Assembly (NCBI RefSeq): GCF_003113495.2
Contig: NZ_CP084506.1
Location: forward strand, 1,364,001-1,428,000
Direction of reading: 5' to 3'
DNA length: 64,000 nt
From: Edwardsiella tarda ATCC 15947 = NBRC 105688
Lineage (GTDB): Bacteria > Pseudomonadota > Gammaproteobacteria > Enterobacterales > Enterobacteriaceae
Below are positions 27,726-37,930 of the stretch, piece by piece. The notes beneath the pieces are model-generated. The model searched no databases. It saw only the letters and a program-made list of their open reading frames with translations, and was not told where the DNA came from. Made by a program: the position numbers and the translations under genes. Position 1 is the first letter of the stretch, and every line of letters begins with the position of its first letter.

Positions 27726-28967
27726 GTGTCTAAGCGTCGAGTTGTTGTGACCGGACTGGGCATGTTGTCTCCTGTCGGCAATACCGTAGATTCCACATGG
27801 AATGCGCTCCTTGCCGGTCAGAGTGGCATCAGCCTGATCGACCATTTCGATACTAGCGCCTATGCAACGCGTTTTGCGGGCTTAGTAAAGGATTTTAATT
27901 GCGAAGAGCATATTTCGCGCAAAGATGCGCGGAAGATGGATCTCTTCATTCAGTACGGGATCATGGCCGGCATTCAGGCCTTCCAAGACTCCGGGCTGGA
28001 GATTACGGAAGAAAACGCCCCGCGTATTGGCGCCGCTATCGGCTCCGGGATCGGCGGCTTAGGATTAATCGAAGAGAACCATACGGCCTTGATGCACGGT
28101 GGTCCGCGTAAGATTAGCCCGTTCTTCGTCCCGTCGACCATCGTCAATATGGTGGCCGGGCATCTGACTATCATGCTGGGGTTACGTGGCCCGAGCATTT
28201 CTATTTCGACGGCTTGTACCTCTGGCGTACATAACATCGGCCATGCCGCGCGCATGATCGCCTATGGCGATGCCGATGCCATGTTGGCCGGTGGGACCGA
28301 GAAGGCCAGTACCCAACTGGGTGTTGGCGGGTTCGGTGCCGCGCGTGCGCTCTCGACGCGTAACGACAATCCGCAGGCGGCCAGCCGTCCGTGGGATAAA
28401 GATCGTGACGGTTTTGTGTTGGGTGATGGCGCCGGCATTCTAGTGCTGGAAGAGTACCAGCATGCCAAGGCTCGTGGTGCCAAGATCTATGCCGAGCTGG
28501 TTGGCTTTGGCATGAGCAGCGATGCCTATCACATGACGTCCCCACCGGCCGATGGCGCCGGTGCGGCGCAGGCGATGGAAAACGCCTTGCGTGACGCGGG
28601 TGTGACGCCGGCACAAGTCGGCTATATCAACGCCCACGGGACCTCGACGGCGGCGGGCGATAAGGCGGAAACCCAAGCGGTGAAGAGCGTCTATGGTGAT
28701 GCCGCCGCGCGCGTGATGGTCAGCTCGACGAAGTCGATGACCGGTCACTTGCTGGGCGCCGCTGGCGCGGTCGAGTCCATCTTTACCATCCTGGCGCTGC
28801 GCGATCAGGTGGTGCCGCCGACCATCAACCTGGACAACCCCGACGAGGGCTGTGATCTGGACTTCGTACCGCACGAAGCCCGTCAGGTTAGTGGTCTGGA
28901 GTATGCCCTGTGTAACTCCTTCGGCTTCGGCGGAACCAACGGCTCGATCATCTTCCGTAAGATGTAA
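27726..28967 (+). CDS. fabF: 3-oxoacyl-ACP synthase II
   Basis: FabF elongates acyl-ACP and adjusts chain length and unsaturation with temperature in E. coli. The 413-residue product starts with GTG at 27726 after TGGAGGA. It has the catalytic Cys in [10 protein letters not shown], His in [11 protein letters not shown], His in [13 protein letters not shown], and the closing [11 protein letters not shown]. It is followed by an intrinsic terminator and then pabC. Confidence 0.97.
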   Translation: MSKRRVVVTGLGMLSPVGNTVDSTWNALLAGQSGISLIDHFDTSAYATRFAGLVKDFNCEEHISRKDARKMDLFIQYGIMAGIQAFQDSGLEITEENAPRIGAAIGSGIGGLGLIEENHTALMHGGPRKISPFFVPSTIVNMVAGHLTIMLGLRGPSISISTACTSGVHNIGHAARMIAYGDADAMLAGGTEKASTQLGVGGFGAARALSTRNDNPQAASRPWDKDRDGFVLGDGAGILVLEEYQHAKARGAKIYAELVGFGMSSDAYHMTSPPADGAGAAQAMENALRDAGVTPAQVGYINAHGTSTAAGDKAETQAVKSVYGDAAARVMVSSTKSMTGHLLGAAGAVESIFTILALRDQVVPPTINLDNPDEGCDLDFVPHEARQVSGLEYALCNSFGFGGTNGSIIFRKM

Positions 28968-28983
28968 GCGGGTCACGCCGGCT

Positions 28984-29012
28984 AATGGCTCCTTCGGGAG
29001 CCATTTTTTTTG
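28984..29012 (+). terminator. Intrinsic terminator after fabF
   Basis: AATGGCTCC (28984-28992) pairs with GGAGCCATT (28997-29005) around a stable TTCG loop and runs into more Ts. It separates the fatty acid genes from pabC. Confidence 0.93.
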
Positions 29013-29054
29013 TCTCGCCAGGTAGAATAGGGCACTACGGCATAAGGAGGCGGC

Positions 29055-29867
29055 ATGTACTGGATCGATGGCGAAGAGCAGCATCAGATTGCGTTGAGCG
29101 ATCGCGGACTGAACTATGGCGACGGTTGCTTTACCACGGCACGCGTCTGCCAGGGGCGCGTCGATGGATTGCGTGCGCATCTGGCGCGCATGCGCCAGGC
29201 CTGTGATCGTCTACAGATCCAGGGCGTGGACTGGAGCCGTTGGCTGACGGAGGCCGAGCGCTATGCCGCGTTGCTGGGGGAGGGGGTGCTCAAGGGGATG
29301 ATCACGCGGGGGAGCGGTGGACGTGGCTATGATCCGCATGGCGCCGATACGCCCCGTCGCATTTTCGTCACCGCCCCGGCGCCGACCCACTATATGGCGT
29401 TGCGTGAGCGAGGCATCACCTTGACCGTCAGCCCGATCCGCCTGGCGCGTCAGCCGCTGCTGGCCGGTATCAAACACTTGAACCGGCTGGAGCAGGTGTT
29501 GATCCGCGCCCATCTGGCGCAGACACAGGCGGATGAGGCGCTGGTGCTTGACACCCAGGATAGGCTGGTGGAATGCTGTGCGGCCAATCTGTTCTGGCGG
29601 TGTGGGCAACAGGTGTTCACGCCGCGCCTGACGCAGTGTGGGGTTGATGGCGTGATGCGCCAGCGTATCTGCCGCCTATTGGCGCAGAGTCCCTATCGCC
29701 TGCAGGAGGTGGAGAGCGGGTTGGCGGCCTTGCAGCAGGCCGATGAGGTGGTGGTGTGCAATGCGTTGATGCCGCTGTTACCGGTTAACCAGGCGTTGGG
29801 GCGCGCTTTCGCCGCACGCACATTGTATCAATTTTTATTGCCGCATTGCCTACAGGTTGAGGCATAG
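29055..29867 (+). CDS. pabC: Aminodeoxychorismate lyase
   Basis: PabC releases pyruvate from aminodeoxychorismate to give p-aminobenzoate for folate. It is a 270-residue fold-type IV PLP enzyme with GDGCFTTARV near the N-terminus, the PLP lysine in GIKHLNRLEQVLIR, and ECCAANLFW. AAGGAGG stands six bases before the ATG. It starts the pabC-mltG-tmk-holB-ycfH run found in E. coli. Confidence 0.95.
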   Translation: MYWIDGEEQHQIALSDRGLNYGDGCFTTARVCQGRVDGLRAHLARMRQACDRLQIQGVDWSRWLTEAERYAALLGEGVLKGMITRGSGGRGYDPHGADTPRRIFVTAPAPTHYMALRERGITLTVSPIRLARQPLLAGIKHLNRLEQVLIRAHLAQTQADEALVLDTQDRLVECCAANLFWRCGQQVFTPRLTQCGVDGVMRQRICRLLAQSPYRLQEVESGLAALQQADEVVVCNALMPLLPVNQALGRAFAARTLYQFLLPHCLQVEA

Positions 29868-29885
29868 CGGCGCCATGGCGGTGGA

Positions 29886-30914
29886 ATGAAGAAAAAACGG
29901 ATAGCCTTGATTGCGGCGTTGGCGCTGCTGTTGCTGGTCGGTTTAGGCGTGGTGGGGTATCACCAGGTGGAGCGCTTCGCCCGCACCCCTTTGCCGCTGA
30001 GTCAGCCGACCCTGTTTAAGCTGCCGGCGGGGAGCGGACGGGAGATGCTACAGGCGTTGTTGGTGCGCGATCGTCTGATCCGATCTGGACGTTACCTTCC
30101 CTGGTTATTGCAGTTGGATCCGGCGTTGGCCAAGTTTAAGGCGGGGACCTACCGATTGACGCCCGGCATGACGGTACGAGACATGCTGGTGCTGTTCAGC
30201 AGCGGGCGTGAGGCGCAGTTTGATCTGCGTTTTATCGAGGGAACCCGTTTCAGCGACTGGCTGAAGGTGTTGGCCGAGGCGCCACAATTGAAGCATACCC
30301 TACAGCGAGAGAGTGAGGCGCAGATCGCCCAACGGCTGGGGATCAAGGCGGGGCAGTCGCTAGAGGGATGGCTCTATCCCGATACCTATCGTTATACTGC
30401 CGGTACCACGGATCTGATGCTGTTGAAGCGCGCCTACGCCCGCATGGAGAAGACCGTGGAGCAGCAGTGGGCGCAGCGTGATGTGGCCTTGCCCTACAAG
30501 ACGCCGCAGCAGTTGGTCACCATGGCGTCGATCATCGAGAAAGAGACGGGACTGGGTGAGGAGCGTCCCAAGGTCGCCTCGGTATTCATCAACCGTCTGC
30601 GCATCGGGATGCGTCTGCAGACCGATCCGACGGTGATCTATGGCCTGGGAAATGCCTATAATGGCAACCTGACGCGGCGTGATCTTCAGCAGCCGACCCC
30701 CTATAACACCTATGTCATCGCCGGTCTGCCGCCGACGCCCATCGCCATGCCGAGCAAGGCCTCGCTGGTCGCCGCGGCGCACCCGGCCAAGACGCCCTAT
30801 CTCTACTTCGTGGCGGATGGTAAGGGCGGGCATGTATTTAGCACTAACCTGCAAAGTCATAATCAGGCGGTGCGCGCCTATTTGCAGGCATTAAGGGATA
30901 AGAATGAAAAGTAA
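29886..30914 (+). CDS. mltG: Endolytic murein transglycosylase MltG
   Basis: MltG cuts nascent glycan strands and is thought to set their length. The 342-residue protein has one N-terminal membrane segment (about residues 6-24) and a YceG domain. The domain has the catalytic Glu in [20 protein letters not shown], followed by [10 protein letters not shown] and the family closing ATP-type block near [14 protein letters not shown]. It overlaps tmk by 11 bases. Confidence 0.95.
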   Translation: MKKKRIALIAALALLLLVGLGVVGYHQVERFARTPLPLSQPTLFKLPAGSGREMLQALLVRDRLIRSGRYLPWLLQLDPALAKFKAGTYRLTPGMTVRDMLVLFSSGREAQFDLRFIEGTRFSDWLKVLAEAPQLKHTLQRESEAQIAQRLGIKAGQSLEGWLYPDTYRYTAGTTDLMLLKRAYARMEKTVEQQWAQRDVALPYKTPQQLVTMASIIEKETGLGEERPKVASVFINRLRIGMRLQTDPTVIYGLGNAYNGNLTRRDLQQPTPYNTYVIAGLPPTPIAMPSKASLVAAAHPAKTPYLYFVADGKGGHVFSTNLQSHNQAVRAYLQALRDKNEK

Positions 30915-31545
30915 GTTCATCGTGATCGAGGGGCTAGAAGGCGCCGGCAAGACGACGGCACGCGACGTCGTGGTGGAGGAGTTGCGCCGACACGGCGTGC
31001 AAGAGGTTGTCTTTACCCGAGAGCCGGGCGGTACACCGCTGGCCGAACAGCTGCGCCAGTTGGTGAAAGAGGGCTGTGCGGGGGAGACCCTGACCGATCG
31101 CGCCGAGGTGCTGATGCTCTACGCCGCACGGGTTCAACTGGTAGAGAACGTGATCAAGCCCGCGCTGGCGCGTGGGGCTTGGGTGATCGGCGATCGTCAC
31201 GATCTCTCCTCACAGGCCTATCAGGGGGGCGGACGTGGCATCGATCCTCAGCTGCTGCAAACCCTGCGTGATACGGTACTGGGATCGTTCAAGCCCGATC
31301 TCACCCTCTATCTGGACATCCCGCCCGAACAGGGGTTGGCGCGGGCGCGTAGCCGTGGTGAGTTGGATCGCATCGAGCGTGAGTCACTGGCGTTTTTTGA
31401 GCGGACTCGGGCGCGCTATCTGGCGTTGGCCAGCCAGGATGAGCGCATCGTCACCCTTGATGCCTCACAGCCGCTGGCACAGGTGAGTGACGCGATCCGC
31501 CAGGCGTTGCAAGCGTGGCTGGCGCGTCAGGAGGCGCAGGCGTGA
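30904..31545 (+). CDS. tmk: Thymidylate kinase
   Basis: Tmk phosphorylates dTMP to dTDP. The 213-residue enzyme has the P-loop [12 protein letters not shown], the DR(E/H) motif in [34 protein letters not shown], and the lid region [11 protein letters not shown]. It starts inside the end of mltG, and its TGA overlaps the GTG start of holB, so the three are translationally coupled. Confidence 0.96.
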   Translation: MKSKFIVIEGLEGAGKTTARDVVVEELRRHGVQEVVFTREPGGTPLAEQLRQLVKEGCAGETLTDRAEVLMLYAARVQLVENVIKPALARGAWVIGDRHDLSSQAYQGGGRGIDPQLLQTLRDTVLGSFKPDLTLYLDIPPEQGLARARSRGELDRIERESLAFFERTRARYLALASQDERIVTLDASQPLAQVSDAIRQALQAWLARQEAQA

Positions 31546-32525
31546 ATTGGTATCCCTGGCTCAACGCCCCCTATCGTCAATTACTGGCGCAGCATCAGAG
31601 TGGGCGAGGCCATCATGCGTTACTGCTGCATGCCATCGAAGGCATGGGGGAGGCATCGCTGGTCTATGCCTTGGCGCGTTGGTTGCTTTGTCAGCATCCC
31701 GAGGGGGAGCGGAGCTGTGGTCAGTGCCATGCCTGTCGCCTGATGATGGCAGGCACGCATCCCGACTGGCATTGTCTCCAGGCGGAGAAGGGGAAAAATA
31801 CGCTGGGCGTCGAGCCGGTACGCCAGATCATCGAGCAGTTGCAGAGTCATGCTCAGCAGGGCGGGGCGAAGCTCGTCTGGATCGCGCGCTGTGAGCAGCT
31901 GAGTGAGGCGGCGGCCAATGCGCTGTTGAAGACGCTGGAGGAGCCGCCGGCTCAGACCTATTTTCTGCTGAGCACCCGCGAACCCGCGCAGTTGTTGCCT
32001 ACCTTGCGCAGCCGCTGCTTCTATCTGCATCTGGCCGCGCCGGCGGAGAGCGTCAGCCTGCATTGGCTACAACAGCAACAGCCCGGGGATCCTCAGGCGA
32101 TGAGCGCCGCCTTGCGTCTGTGCGGTGGGGCACCGGTCGCCGCCCTGGCGTTATTGCAACCGGCGCGCTGGGCCCAGCGCGAGGCGTTATGCCAGGCGCT
32201 GAGTCAGGCGCTGGCGAGCGATCAGTGGCTCGATCTGCTGCCGTCGTTGAACCAAGAGGATGTCAGCGAGCGGCTGGGATGGCTATGCGCGCTGCTGCTG
32301 GATGCACAGAAGCGTCAGCTCGGCGTGGCCGCGAGCATCGCCAATCGAGATCAGCTGGCGCTGGTGACCCTGCTGGCAAAGCGGCATGCGCCGGCCAAAC
32401 TGCAACAGCTGCTGCACGCCTGGGTGGCGTGCCGCCATCAACTCCTGGCGACGCCAGGGATCAATCGTGAATTATTGCTTATGCGCCAGCTGTGCGCATG
32501 GAGCGACTCCTCGCCGGCCGGCTAA
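31542..32525 (+). CDS. holB: DNA polymerase III subunit delta prime
   Basis: Delta prime is a fixed part of the sliding-clamp loader. The GTG at 31542 ([11 protein letters not shown], matching E. coli MRWYPWL) overlaps the tmk stop and gives 327 residues. The zinc-binding cysteines appear as LLCQ plus [36 protein letters not shown] and the SRC arginine-finger region (TLRSRCFYL) are conserved. There is no intact Walker A, as expected of this subunit. Confidence 0.95.
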   Translation: MNWYPWLNAPYRQLLAQHQSGRGHHALLLHAIEGMGEASLVYALARWLLCQHPEGERSCGQCHACRLMMAGTHPDWHCLQAEKGKNTLGVEPVRQIIEQLQSHAQQGGAKLVWIARCEQLSEAAANALLKTLEEPPAQTYFLLSTREPAQLLPTLRSRCFYLHLAAPAESVSLHWLQQQQPGDPQAMSAALRLCGGAPVAALALLQPARWAQREALCQALSQALASDQWLDLLPSLNQEDVSERLGWLCALLLDAQKRQLGVAASIANRDQLALVTLLAKRHAPAKLQQLLHAWVACRHQLLATPGINRELLLMRQLCAWSDSSPAG

Positions 32526-32555
32526 TTGGCCCGGCATAGACAGAATAGGTTGGTT

Positions 32556-33344
32556 ATGTATCTAGTCGATTCTCACTGCCATCTCGATGGCTTGGATTAT
32601 GATGGACTGCACGATAGCGTCGATAGCGTGTTGGCCGAAGCGCACGCTCGTGGTGTCGGGTTTGTCCTGGCCGTCGCCACCACCCTGCCCGGTTACCGCG
32701 CGATGCGCGCCCGTATCGGCGATCGTCCCGATGTCGCCTTCTCGTGCGGCGTGCATCCGCTGAATCTGGACGAACCCTATACGCCGCAGGCGTTGCAGAG
32801 TCTGGCCGCCGAACCGGGGGTGATCGCGTTGGGCGAGACCGGGTTGGATTACTTCTATCAGCAGGACAATATCGCCGAACAGCAGGCGGCCTTCCGCCAG
32901 CATATTCGTATTGGCCGCGAGTTGGGCAAACCGGTGATCGTGCATACCCGTGAGGCACGCCAGGATACGCTCGCGATCCTGCGAGAGGAGGGGGCCGATC
33001 AGTGCGGTGGCGTGCTGCACTGTTTTACTGAGGATAAGGCGACGGCGGCGGCGTTACTGGATCTCGGTTTTTATATCTCTTTCTCGGGTATCGTCACCTT
33101 CCGTAATGCCGAGGCGTTGCGTGAAGTGGCGCGTTATGTGCCGCTCGATCGCCTGCTGGTGGAGACCGACTCGCCCTATCTGGCGCCGGTGCCACATCGC
33201 GGACGCGAGAATCAGCCGGCCTATGTGCGCGATGTCGCCGAGTATCTGGCGGTGTTGAAGGGGATTGACGCGCAGGCGTTGGCGCGCGCGACCAGTGCGA
33301 ATTTTAGCCGCCTGTTCGCGGTGACGCTGCCGAACGCGGATTAA
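32556..33344 (+). CDS. ycfH: TatD-family metal-dependent hydrolase YcfH
   Basis: TatD-family enzymes are divalent-metal nucleases or hydrolases with a TIM barrel. The ATG at 32556 opens MYLVDSHCHLDGL and gives 262 residues. Metal ligands are visible in DSHCHLD, GETGLDYFY, VIVHTREA, LHCFTE, and ETDSPYLAPVPHRG. The holB-ycfH-ptsG order matches E. coli. The physiological substrate of YcfH is uncertain. Confidence 0.93.
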   Translation: MYLVDSHCHLDGLDYDGLHDSVDSVLAEAHARGVGFVLAVATTLPGYRAMRARIGDRPDVAFSCGVHPLNLDEPYTPQALQSLAAEPGVIALGETGLDYFYQQDNIAEQQAAFRQHIRIGRELGKPVIVHTREARQDTLAILREEGADQCGGVLHCFTEDKATAAALLDLGFYISFSGIVTFRNAEALREVARYVPLDRLLVETDSPYLAPVPHRGRENQPAYVRDVAEYLAVLKGIDAQALARATSANFSRLFAVTLPNAD

Positions 33345-33361
33345 TATATTTTACACTGCGT

Positions 33362-33388
33362 AAAAATGCCCATCGATGGGCATTTTTT
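33362..33388 (+). terminator. Intrinsic terminator after ycfH
   Basis: AAATGCCCAT and ATGGGCATTT form a near-perfect palindrome followed by a T-run, 17 bases after the ycfH stop. The A-run in front makes it potentially bidirectional. Confidence 0.9.
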
Positions 33389-33482
33389 GTGCGCAACAGT
33401 GATCGGCTAACTGGCTAATAATGCAACATACTCGCTAGGGTTGGTCGATTTTCTTGCGTAAATGTTAAATAGATCGCTGTAA

Positions 33483-33546
33483 TGTGTGAAACGTGACAGC
33501 CATCAAACACCAAATGCTCTATTTATTTTACTCTGCGTAAAAAATA
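33483..33546 (+). promoter_or_regulatory. ptsG promoter: CRP site, -10 and Mlc operator
   Basis: TGTGT-N6-TGACA (33483-33498) matches the CRP core at 8 of 10 bases. A -10-like TATTTA (33520-33525) places the start near 33532, putting CRP at about -41.5. ATTTTACTCTGCGTAAAA (from 33525) is almost the E. coli ptsG Mlc operator as I remember it. Together they imply cAMP-dependent activation and glucose-relieved repression. Confidence 0.72.
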
Positions 33547-33628
33547 ACAGGGTGCAAAGACACCCCTTGCCGGGGGCCCTCTTCCCTCTGGCACACGCCG
33601 CCCCTGGCGTGAATAAAAAGAGCATTTT

Positions 33629-33652
33629 TACTCAGGAGCACACTCAAACATG
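33629..33652 (+). promoter_or_regulatory. SgrS small-RNA target and ribosome site of ptsG
   Basis: TACTCAGGAGCACACTC just before the ATG repeats the E. coli ptsG segment (ACTCAGGAGCACTCTC) that SgrS pairs with during glucose-phosphate stress. It contains the GGAG ribosome site. SgrS itself is not in this window. Confidence 0.65.
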
Positions 33653-35083
33653 TTTAAAAACGCATTTGCTAACCTGCAAAAGGTAGGCAAGTCGCTGATG
33701 CTGCCAGTATCAGTCTTGCCCATCGCAGGTATTCTTCTCGGTGTCGGTTCGGCTAATTTCAGTTGGCTACCCGAGATTGTTTCCCATGTGATGGCCGAGG
33801 CGGGCGGGTCGGTATTTGCCAATATGCCGCTCATCTTCGCTATCGGCGTGGCATTAGGCTTCACCAACAATGACGGGGTTTCGGCGCTGGCCGCCGTGGT
33901 CGCCTATGGCATCATGGTGAAAACCATGGCGGTGGTCGCACCGTTAGTGCTGCATTTACCGGCCGAAGAGATCGCCTCGAAACATCTGGCGGACACCGGG
34001 GTGCTCGGCGGGATCATCGCCGGTTCCATCGCGGCCTATATGTTTAATCGCTTCTATCGTATCAAGTTGCCAGAGTACCTGGGCTTCTTTGCCGGTAAGC
34101 GCTTTGTGCCGATCATTTCTGGCCTGGCCGCCATCGCCCTTGGTGTGGCGCTCTCCTTTATTTGGCCGCCGATCGGATCCGCCATTCAGCACTTCTCTCA
34201 GTGGGCCGCTTACCAGAACCCGGTTGTGGCTTTCGGTATCTATGGTCTGGTAGAACGCGCGCTGGTGCCCTTTGGCTTGCACCATATCTGGAACGTCCCG
34301 TTCCAGATGCAGATCGGTGAGTACGTCAATGCGGCCGGTCAGGTGTTCCACGGCGACATCCCGCGTTATATGGCGGGGGACCCGACGGCGGGCAAACTCT
34401 CCGGTGGCTTCCTGTTCAAGATGTACGGCCTGCCGGCCGCCGCGATCGCCATCTGGCATTCGGCGAAACCGGAAAACCGCGCCAAGGTTGCCGGGATCAT
34501 GATCTCGGCGGCGCTGACCTCATTCCTGACGGGGATCACCGAGCCTATCGAGTTCGCCTTTATGTTTGTGGCGCCGATCCTGTATGTGATCCATGCCATC
34601 CTGGCCGGTCTGGCCTTCCCGATCTGTATCCTGCTGGGGATGCGCGACGGTACCAGCTTCTCGCATGGTTTGATCGACTTTATCGTGTTGAGTGGTAACG
34701 GCAGCAAGCTGTGGCTATTCCCGATCGTCGGCCTGTGCTACGCCCTGCTGTATTACGTGATCTTCCGTGTGCTGATCGTCAAGCTGAACCTGAAGACGCC
34801 GGGGCGTGAAGATAGCGCGGCCGAACAGTCTGCCCAGGGGAGCAACGAGATGGCGGCCTCACTGGTACAAGCCTTCGGGGGCAAGGACAATATCACTAAC
34901 CTGGATGCCTGTATTACGCGTCTGCGCGTTAGCGTCGCCGATGTCGCCAAGGTGGATCAGGCCGGCTTGAAGAAGCTGGGCGCCGCTGGCGTCGTGGTCG
35001 CGGGTTCCGGTGTTCAGGCCATTTTCGGCACGAAATCGGATAACCTGAAGACCGAGATGGATGATTATATTCGTAGCCATTGA
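33650..35083 (+). CDS. ptsG: Glucose-specific PTS enzyme IICB
   Basis: PtsG imports and phosphorylates glucose. The 477-residue protein has an N-terminal EIIC domain with about ten membrane segments, [18 protein letters not shown] in the sugar-binding region, and a flexible linker (about residues 385-400). A C-terminal EIIB domain follows, with the phosphorylated cysteine in [12 protein letters not shown]. Length and domain order equal E. coli PtsG. Its control region is described separately. Downstream, a strong terminator replaces the fhuE neighbour seen in E. coli. Confidence 0.97.
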   Translation: MFKNAFANLQKVGKSLMLPVSVLPIAGILLGVGSANFSWLPEIVSHVMAEAGGSVFANMPLIFAIGVALGFTNNDGVSALAAVVAYGIMVKTMAVVAPLVLHLPAEEIASKHLADTGVLGGIIAGSIAAYMFNRFYRIKLPEYLGFFAGKRFVPIISGLAAIALGVALSFIWPPIGSAIQHFSQWAAYQNPVVAFGIYGLVERALVPFGLHHIWNVPFQMQIGEYVNAAGQVFHGDIPRYMAGDPTAGKLSGGFLFKMYGLPAAAIAIWHSAKPENRAKVAGIMISAALTSFLTGITEPIEFAFMFVAPILYVIHAILAGLAFPICILLGMRDGTSFSHGLIDFIVLSGNGSKLWLFPIVGLCYALLYYVIFRVLIVKLNLKTPGREDSAAEQSAQGSNEMAASLVQAFGGKDNITNLDACITRLRVSVADVAKVDQAGLKKLGAAGVVVAGSGVQAIFGTKSDNLKTEMDDYIRSH

Positions 35084-35126
35084 TGCAAGTACGTGATACG
35101 CCTGTGACAGGGCGATGACGTCGCTT

Positions 35127-35151
35127 AGCCCCCGTTTTGGGGGCTTTTTTT
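35127..35151 (+). terminator. Intrinsic terminator of ptsG
   Basis: GCCCCC (35128-35133) and GGGGGC (35139-35144) pair around GTTTT and run into seven Ts. Confidence 0.92.
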
Positions 35152-35287
35152 ATGCTTCAGCGCGCCTGACCGGGGCACGCGGCTGAGCATAGGCATAGGC
35201 ATAGCGTGGGGCGTGCGGGATGTGATAACGCGGAGGAGGGAGACACGAGAGGTGCGGGCGGCGTTATACCGCCCGTGAGTGGGCGGC

Positions 35288-35878
35288 TCAGCCGTTCAGC
35301 AGATGGCCCATCTTGGCGGCCTTGGTGGCCAGATAGCGTTCATTCTTCGGATTGCGCCCGACGATCAGCGGCACGCGTTCGACAATATTGATCCCCGCCT
35401 GGGTCAGGATATCGACCTTCTTCGGGTTATTGGTCAACAGACGTACCTGGCTCACGCCCAACAATTTAAACATGTCGGCGCACAGGGTAAAGTCGCGCTC
35501 ATCGGCGGCGAAGCCCAACTGATGGTTGGCCTCGACGGTATCGGCGCCCTGATCCTGCAAGGCATAGGCACGGATCTTATTGAGCAGACCGATGTTACGC
35601 CCCTCCTGACGATGGTACAGCAGGATACCGCGCCCCTCTTCTGCAATGTGTTCCAGCGCGGCTTCCAGCTGGAAGCCGCAGTCGCAGCGCAGGCTGAACA
35701 GGGCATCGCCCGTCAGGCACTCGGAGTGAACACGCGCCAGTACCGGCGTCGTGCCGGAAATATCTCCATAAACCAGGGCCAGATGGTCATGACCTGTCGC
35801 AATCTCTTCAAAGCCGACCATTAAAAAGTCGCCCCATGGCGTCGGCAGTTTTGCCTCTGCCACCTGTTTAAGCTGCAT
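35288..35878 (-). CDS. ribA: GTP cyclohydrolase II
   Basis: RibA opens GTP as the first step of riboflavin synthesis. The ATG at 35878 ([18 protein letters not shown]) follows GGAG at six bases and gives 196 residues, the E. coli length. The zinc cysteines lie in [19 protein letters not shown], the catalytic region in [10 protein letters not shown], and the GTP-binding stretch in TNNPKK. In E. coli ribA is followed divergently by pgpB. Here lapA takes that place. Confidence 0.97.
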   Translation of the reverse strand: MQLKQVAEAKLPTPWGDFLMVGFEEIATGHDHLALVYGDISGTTPVLARVHSECLTGDALFSLRCDCGFQLEAALEHIAEEGRGILLYHRQEGRNIGLLNKIRAYALQDQGADTVEANHQLGFAADERDFTLCADMFKLLGVSQVRLLTNNPKKVDILTQAGINIVERVPLIVGRNPKNERYLATKAAKMGHLLNG

Positions 35879-36318
35879 GTTTGTCTCCACAACCACATCA
35901 TTTTCCATCATGACGGCGTCACATCTACGGCACACTGCGGATGTAGATAGCACAGGGTACGCAAGAGGATGAGTGACGCTTCCTACTTCGGCTATAAAAG
36001 TCTGGCCTCATTTTGCCATAAAATGTGCGTAAAGCTCGGCCAAGAAAGCACATTTGTTGCAGCCGATGGCGCAAAAAAGGGAATAAAAATGCTGCATCAA
36101 TAGTAAAACTATTATTTGATATGGTGATACCCATGGCGCGATTCAAGGGTGGCGGGCGCAGAGATTGTGGCGATGGTACAAAAATAGCGCAGCATTCAAT
36201 AAACCCTTGCCTTTCTGCTAGGCGGGGTTTCCATGCCCCATGAGTAAATGTTAATTTAGACGCTGTCTCGATTTTCTAAGCATTATTCATTTGCTTAACC
36301 TGAACAACGGGAAGAAAT
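35879..36318. other. Divergent region between ribA and lapA, pgpB absent
   Basis: These 440 bases hold the promoters for ribA and for the lapAB operon. E. coli carries pgpB (phosphatidylglycerophosphatase B) between these genes, and no trace of it is visible here. The E. coli lapAB promoter responds to heat shock. Here CCTTGCC (36207-36213) and CCCCAT (36236-36241) resemble sigma-32 elements but lie too far apart, so I do not claim it. A TGTTAATTTAGA stretch follows near 36249. Confidence 0.4.
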
Positions 36319-36633
36319 GTGAAATATTTGCTGATTTTTCTGATCGTACTGGCCATCTTCGTACTGTCGGTTACCCTCGGCACGCAAAATGATCAGCTGG
36401 TTACCTTCAACTACTTGTTAGCGAAAGGGGAGTACCGCCTGTCGACGCTGCTGGCGACGCTGTTCGCCGCGGGCTTCGTCCTGGGCTGGTTGATCTGCGG
36501 GCTGTTTTATTTGCGCGTGCGGCTGGGGCTGGCTCGCGCTCAGCGCAAGATCCGTCGTCTGGAGCAGCAACTGGCGCCGGCTGATGTGCCGGTGGGTGCT
36601 AGCGCCGCGCCGACCCGCGCCGCCAAGGAATAA
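36319..36633 (+). CDS. lapA: Lipopolysaccharide assembly protein A
   Basis: LapA is a small inner-membrane protein with two membrane segments (about residues 1-20 and 44-66) and a basic coiled-coil tail (RAQRKIRRLEQQL). It acts with LapB in control of LPS synthesis. The GTG start at 36319 follows GGGAAG. MKYLLIFLIVLAIFVLSVTLG matches E. coli LapA. It is five bases upstream of lapB. Confidence 0.95.
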   Translation: MKYLLIFLIVLAIFVLSVTLGTQNDQLVTFNYLLAKGEYRLSTLLATLFAAGFVLGWLICGLFYLRVRLGLARAQRKIRRLEQQLAPADVPVGASAAPTRAAKE

Positions 36634-36638
36634 CCGTC

Positions 36639-37808
36639 ATGCTTGAGCTGCTGTTTCTGCTTCTCCCGGTAGCGGCTGCCTATGGCTGGTATATGGGGCG
36701 CAGGAGTGCACAGCAGGATAAACAGCAAGAGGCTAATCGCCTGTCGCGCGAATACGTGACCGGGGTGAACTTCTTATTGTCTAACCAGCAAGATCAGGCG
36801 GTCGAGCTGTTCCTCGATATGCTCAAGGAGGACAGTAACGCCGTCGAAGCCCATCTGACACTCGGCAACCTGTTTCGTTCTCGTGGCGAAGTCGATCGCG
36901 CCATCCGCATCCACCAGTCCTTAATGGAGAGTGCCTCGCTCTCCTTCGAACAGCGTCTGCTGGCGGTGCAACAGCTGGGGCGCGACTATATGGCGGCGGG
37001 CTTGTATGACCGCGCCGAGGAGATGTTTAGCCAACTGGTCGACGAGGCCGATTTTCGTCTGTCAGCACTGCAGCAGTTGCTGGTGATCCACCAGGCTACC
37101 AGCGAGTGGCACAAGGCCATTGAGGTGGCGGAGAAGCTCGTCCGGCTAGGAAAAGAGCAGCAGCGGGGCGAAATCGCCCACTTCTACTGTGAGCTGGCGT
37201 TGCAGGCCATGGGCAGCGACGATCTCGATAAGGCGCAGAGTCTATTGAAGAAGGCGGCGGCGGCAGATAAGGGCTGTGCCCGCGTCTCCATCATGCAGGG
37301 CCGAGTCTATCAGGCCTTGGGTGAGCCTGCCAAGGCCGTAACGGCCTTCGCCCAGGTTCTCGAACAGGACCGCGCCTTCGTCAGTGAGGTCTTGCCGTTG
37401 ATGGAGGCATGCTACCAGACCCTGGGCCAAGCGGGGCCGTGGCATGACTTCCTACGCCGTTGCGTCGAGGAGGATGCAGGCGCCAGCGCCGAGTTGATGC
37501 TCGGCCAGGTGATCGAGGCGGAGGAGGGGCTGGAGGCGGCACAGATCTATGTGAGTCGCCAGTTACAGCGCCATCCGACCATGCGGGTGTTCCATCGCCT
37601 GATGGACTACCATCTGGCAGAGGCTGAGGATGGCCGGGCGCGTGAGAGTTTGCTGCTGTTACGTGACATGGTCGGCGAACAGATCCGCACCAAACCTCGT
37701 TATCGTTGCCTGAAGTGCGGCTTCACTGCTCACAGCCTGTACTGGCATTGCCCCTCTTGCCGAGCCTGGGCGACGGTCAAACCGATCCGTGGCTTGGACG
37801 GTCAGTAA
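36639..37808 (+). CDS. lapB: Lipopolysaccharide assembly protein B
   Basis: LapB adapts FtsH to degrade LpxC and so balances LPS and phospholipid synthesis. The 389-residue length equals E. coli LapB. It has an N-terminal membrane anchor (residues 1-20), a series of TPR helices (for example AVELFLDMLKEDSNAVEAHLTLGNLFRSRGE), and a C-terminal rubredoxin-type metal site with cysteines in RCLKCGF and CPSC. It is the second gene of the lapAB operon, and pyrF follows. Confidence 0.96.
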   Translation: MLELLFLLLPVAAAYGWYMGRRSAQQDKQQEANRLSREYVTGVNFLLSNQQDQAVELFLDMLKEDSNAVEAHLTLGNLFRSRGEVDRAIRIHQSLMESASLSFEQRLLAVQQLGRDYMAAGLYDRAEEMFSQLVDEADFRLSALQQLLVIHQATSEWHKAIEVAEKLVRLGKEQQRGEIAHFYCELALQAMGSDDLDKAQSLLKKAAAADKGCARVSIMQGRVYQALGEPAKAVTAFAQVLEQDRAFVSEVLPLMEACYQTLGQAGPWHDFLRRCVEEDAGASAELMLGQVIEAEEGLEAAQIYVSRQLQRHPTMRVFHRLMDYHLAEAEDGRARESLLLLRDMVGEQIRTKPRYRCLKCGFTAHSLYWHCPSCRAWATVKPIRGLDGQ

Positions 37809-37930
37809 GCATCGGGGGAGGATTTGCCCCGCGAATAGGGCGAGGCCCTAGGCAGAGCGGGGCACGCTGTGTACAATGCCCCCCCTGAAAAAGGTATTTC
37901 TCCGATAAACGCCAGATTCAGGAACCCACC

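Noticed and set aside
36207..36241. Sigma-32-like promoter for lapAB
   Set aside because: CCTTGCC and CCCCAT are present, but the gap between them (about 22 bases) is too long for a heat-shock promoter.
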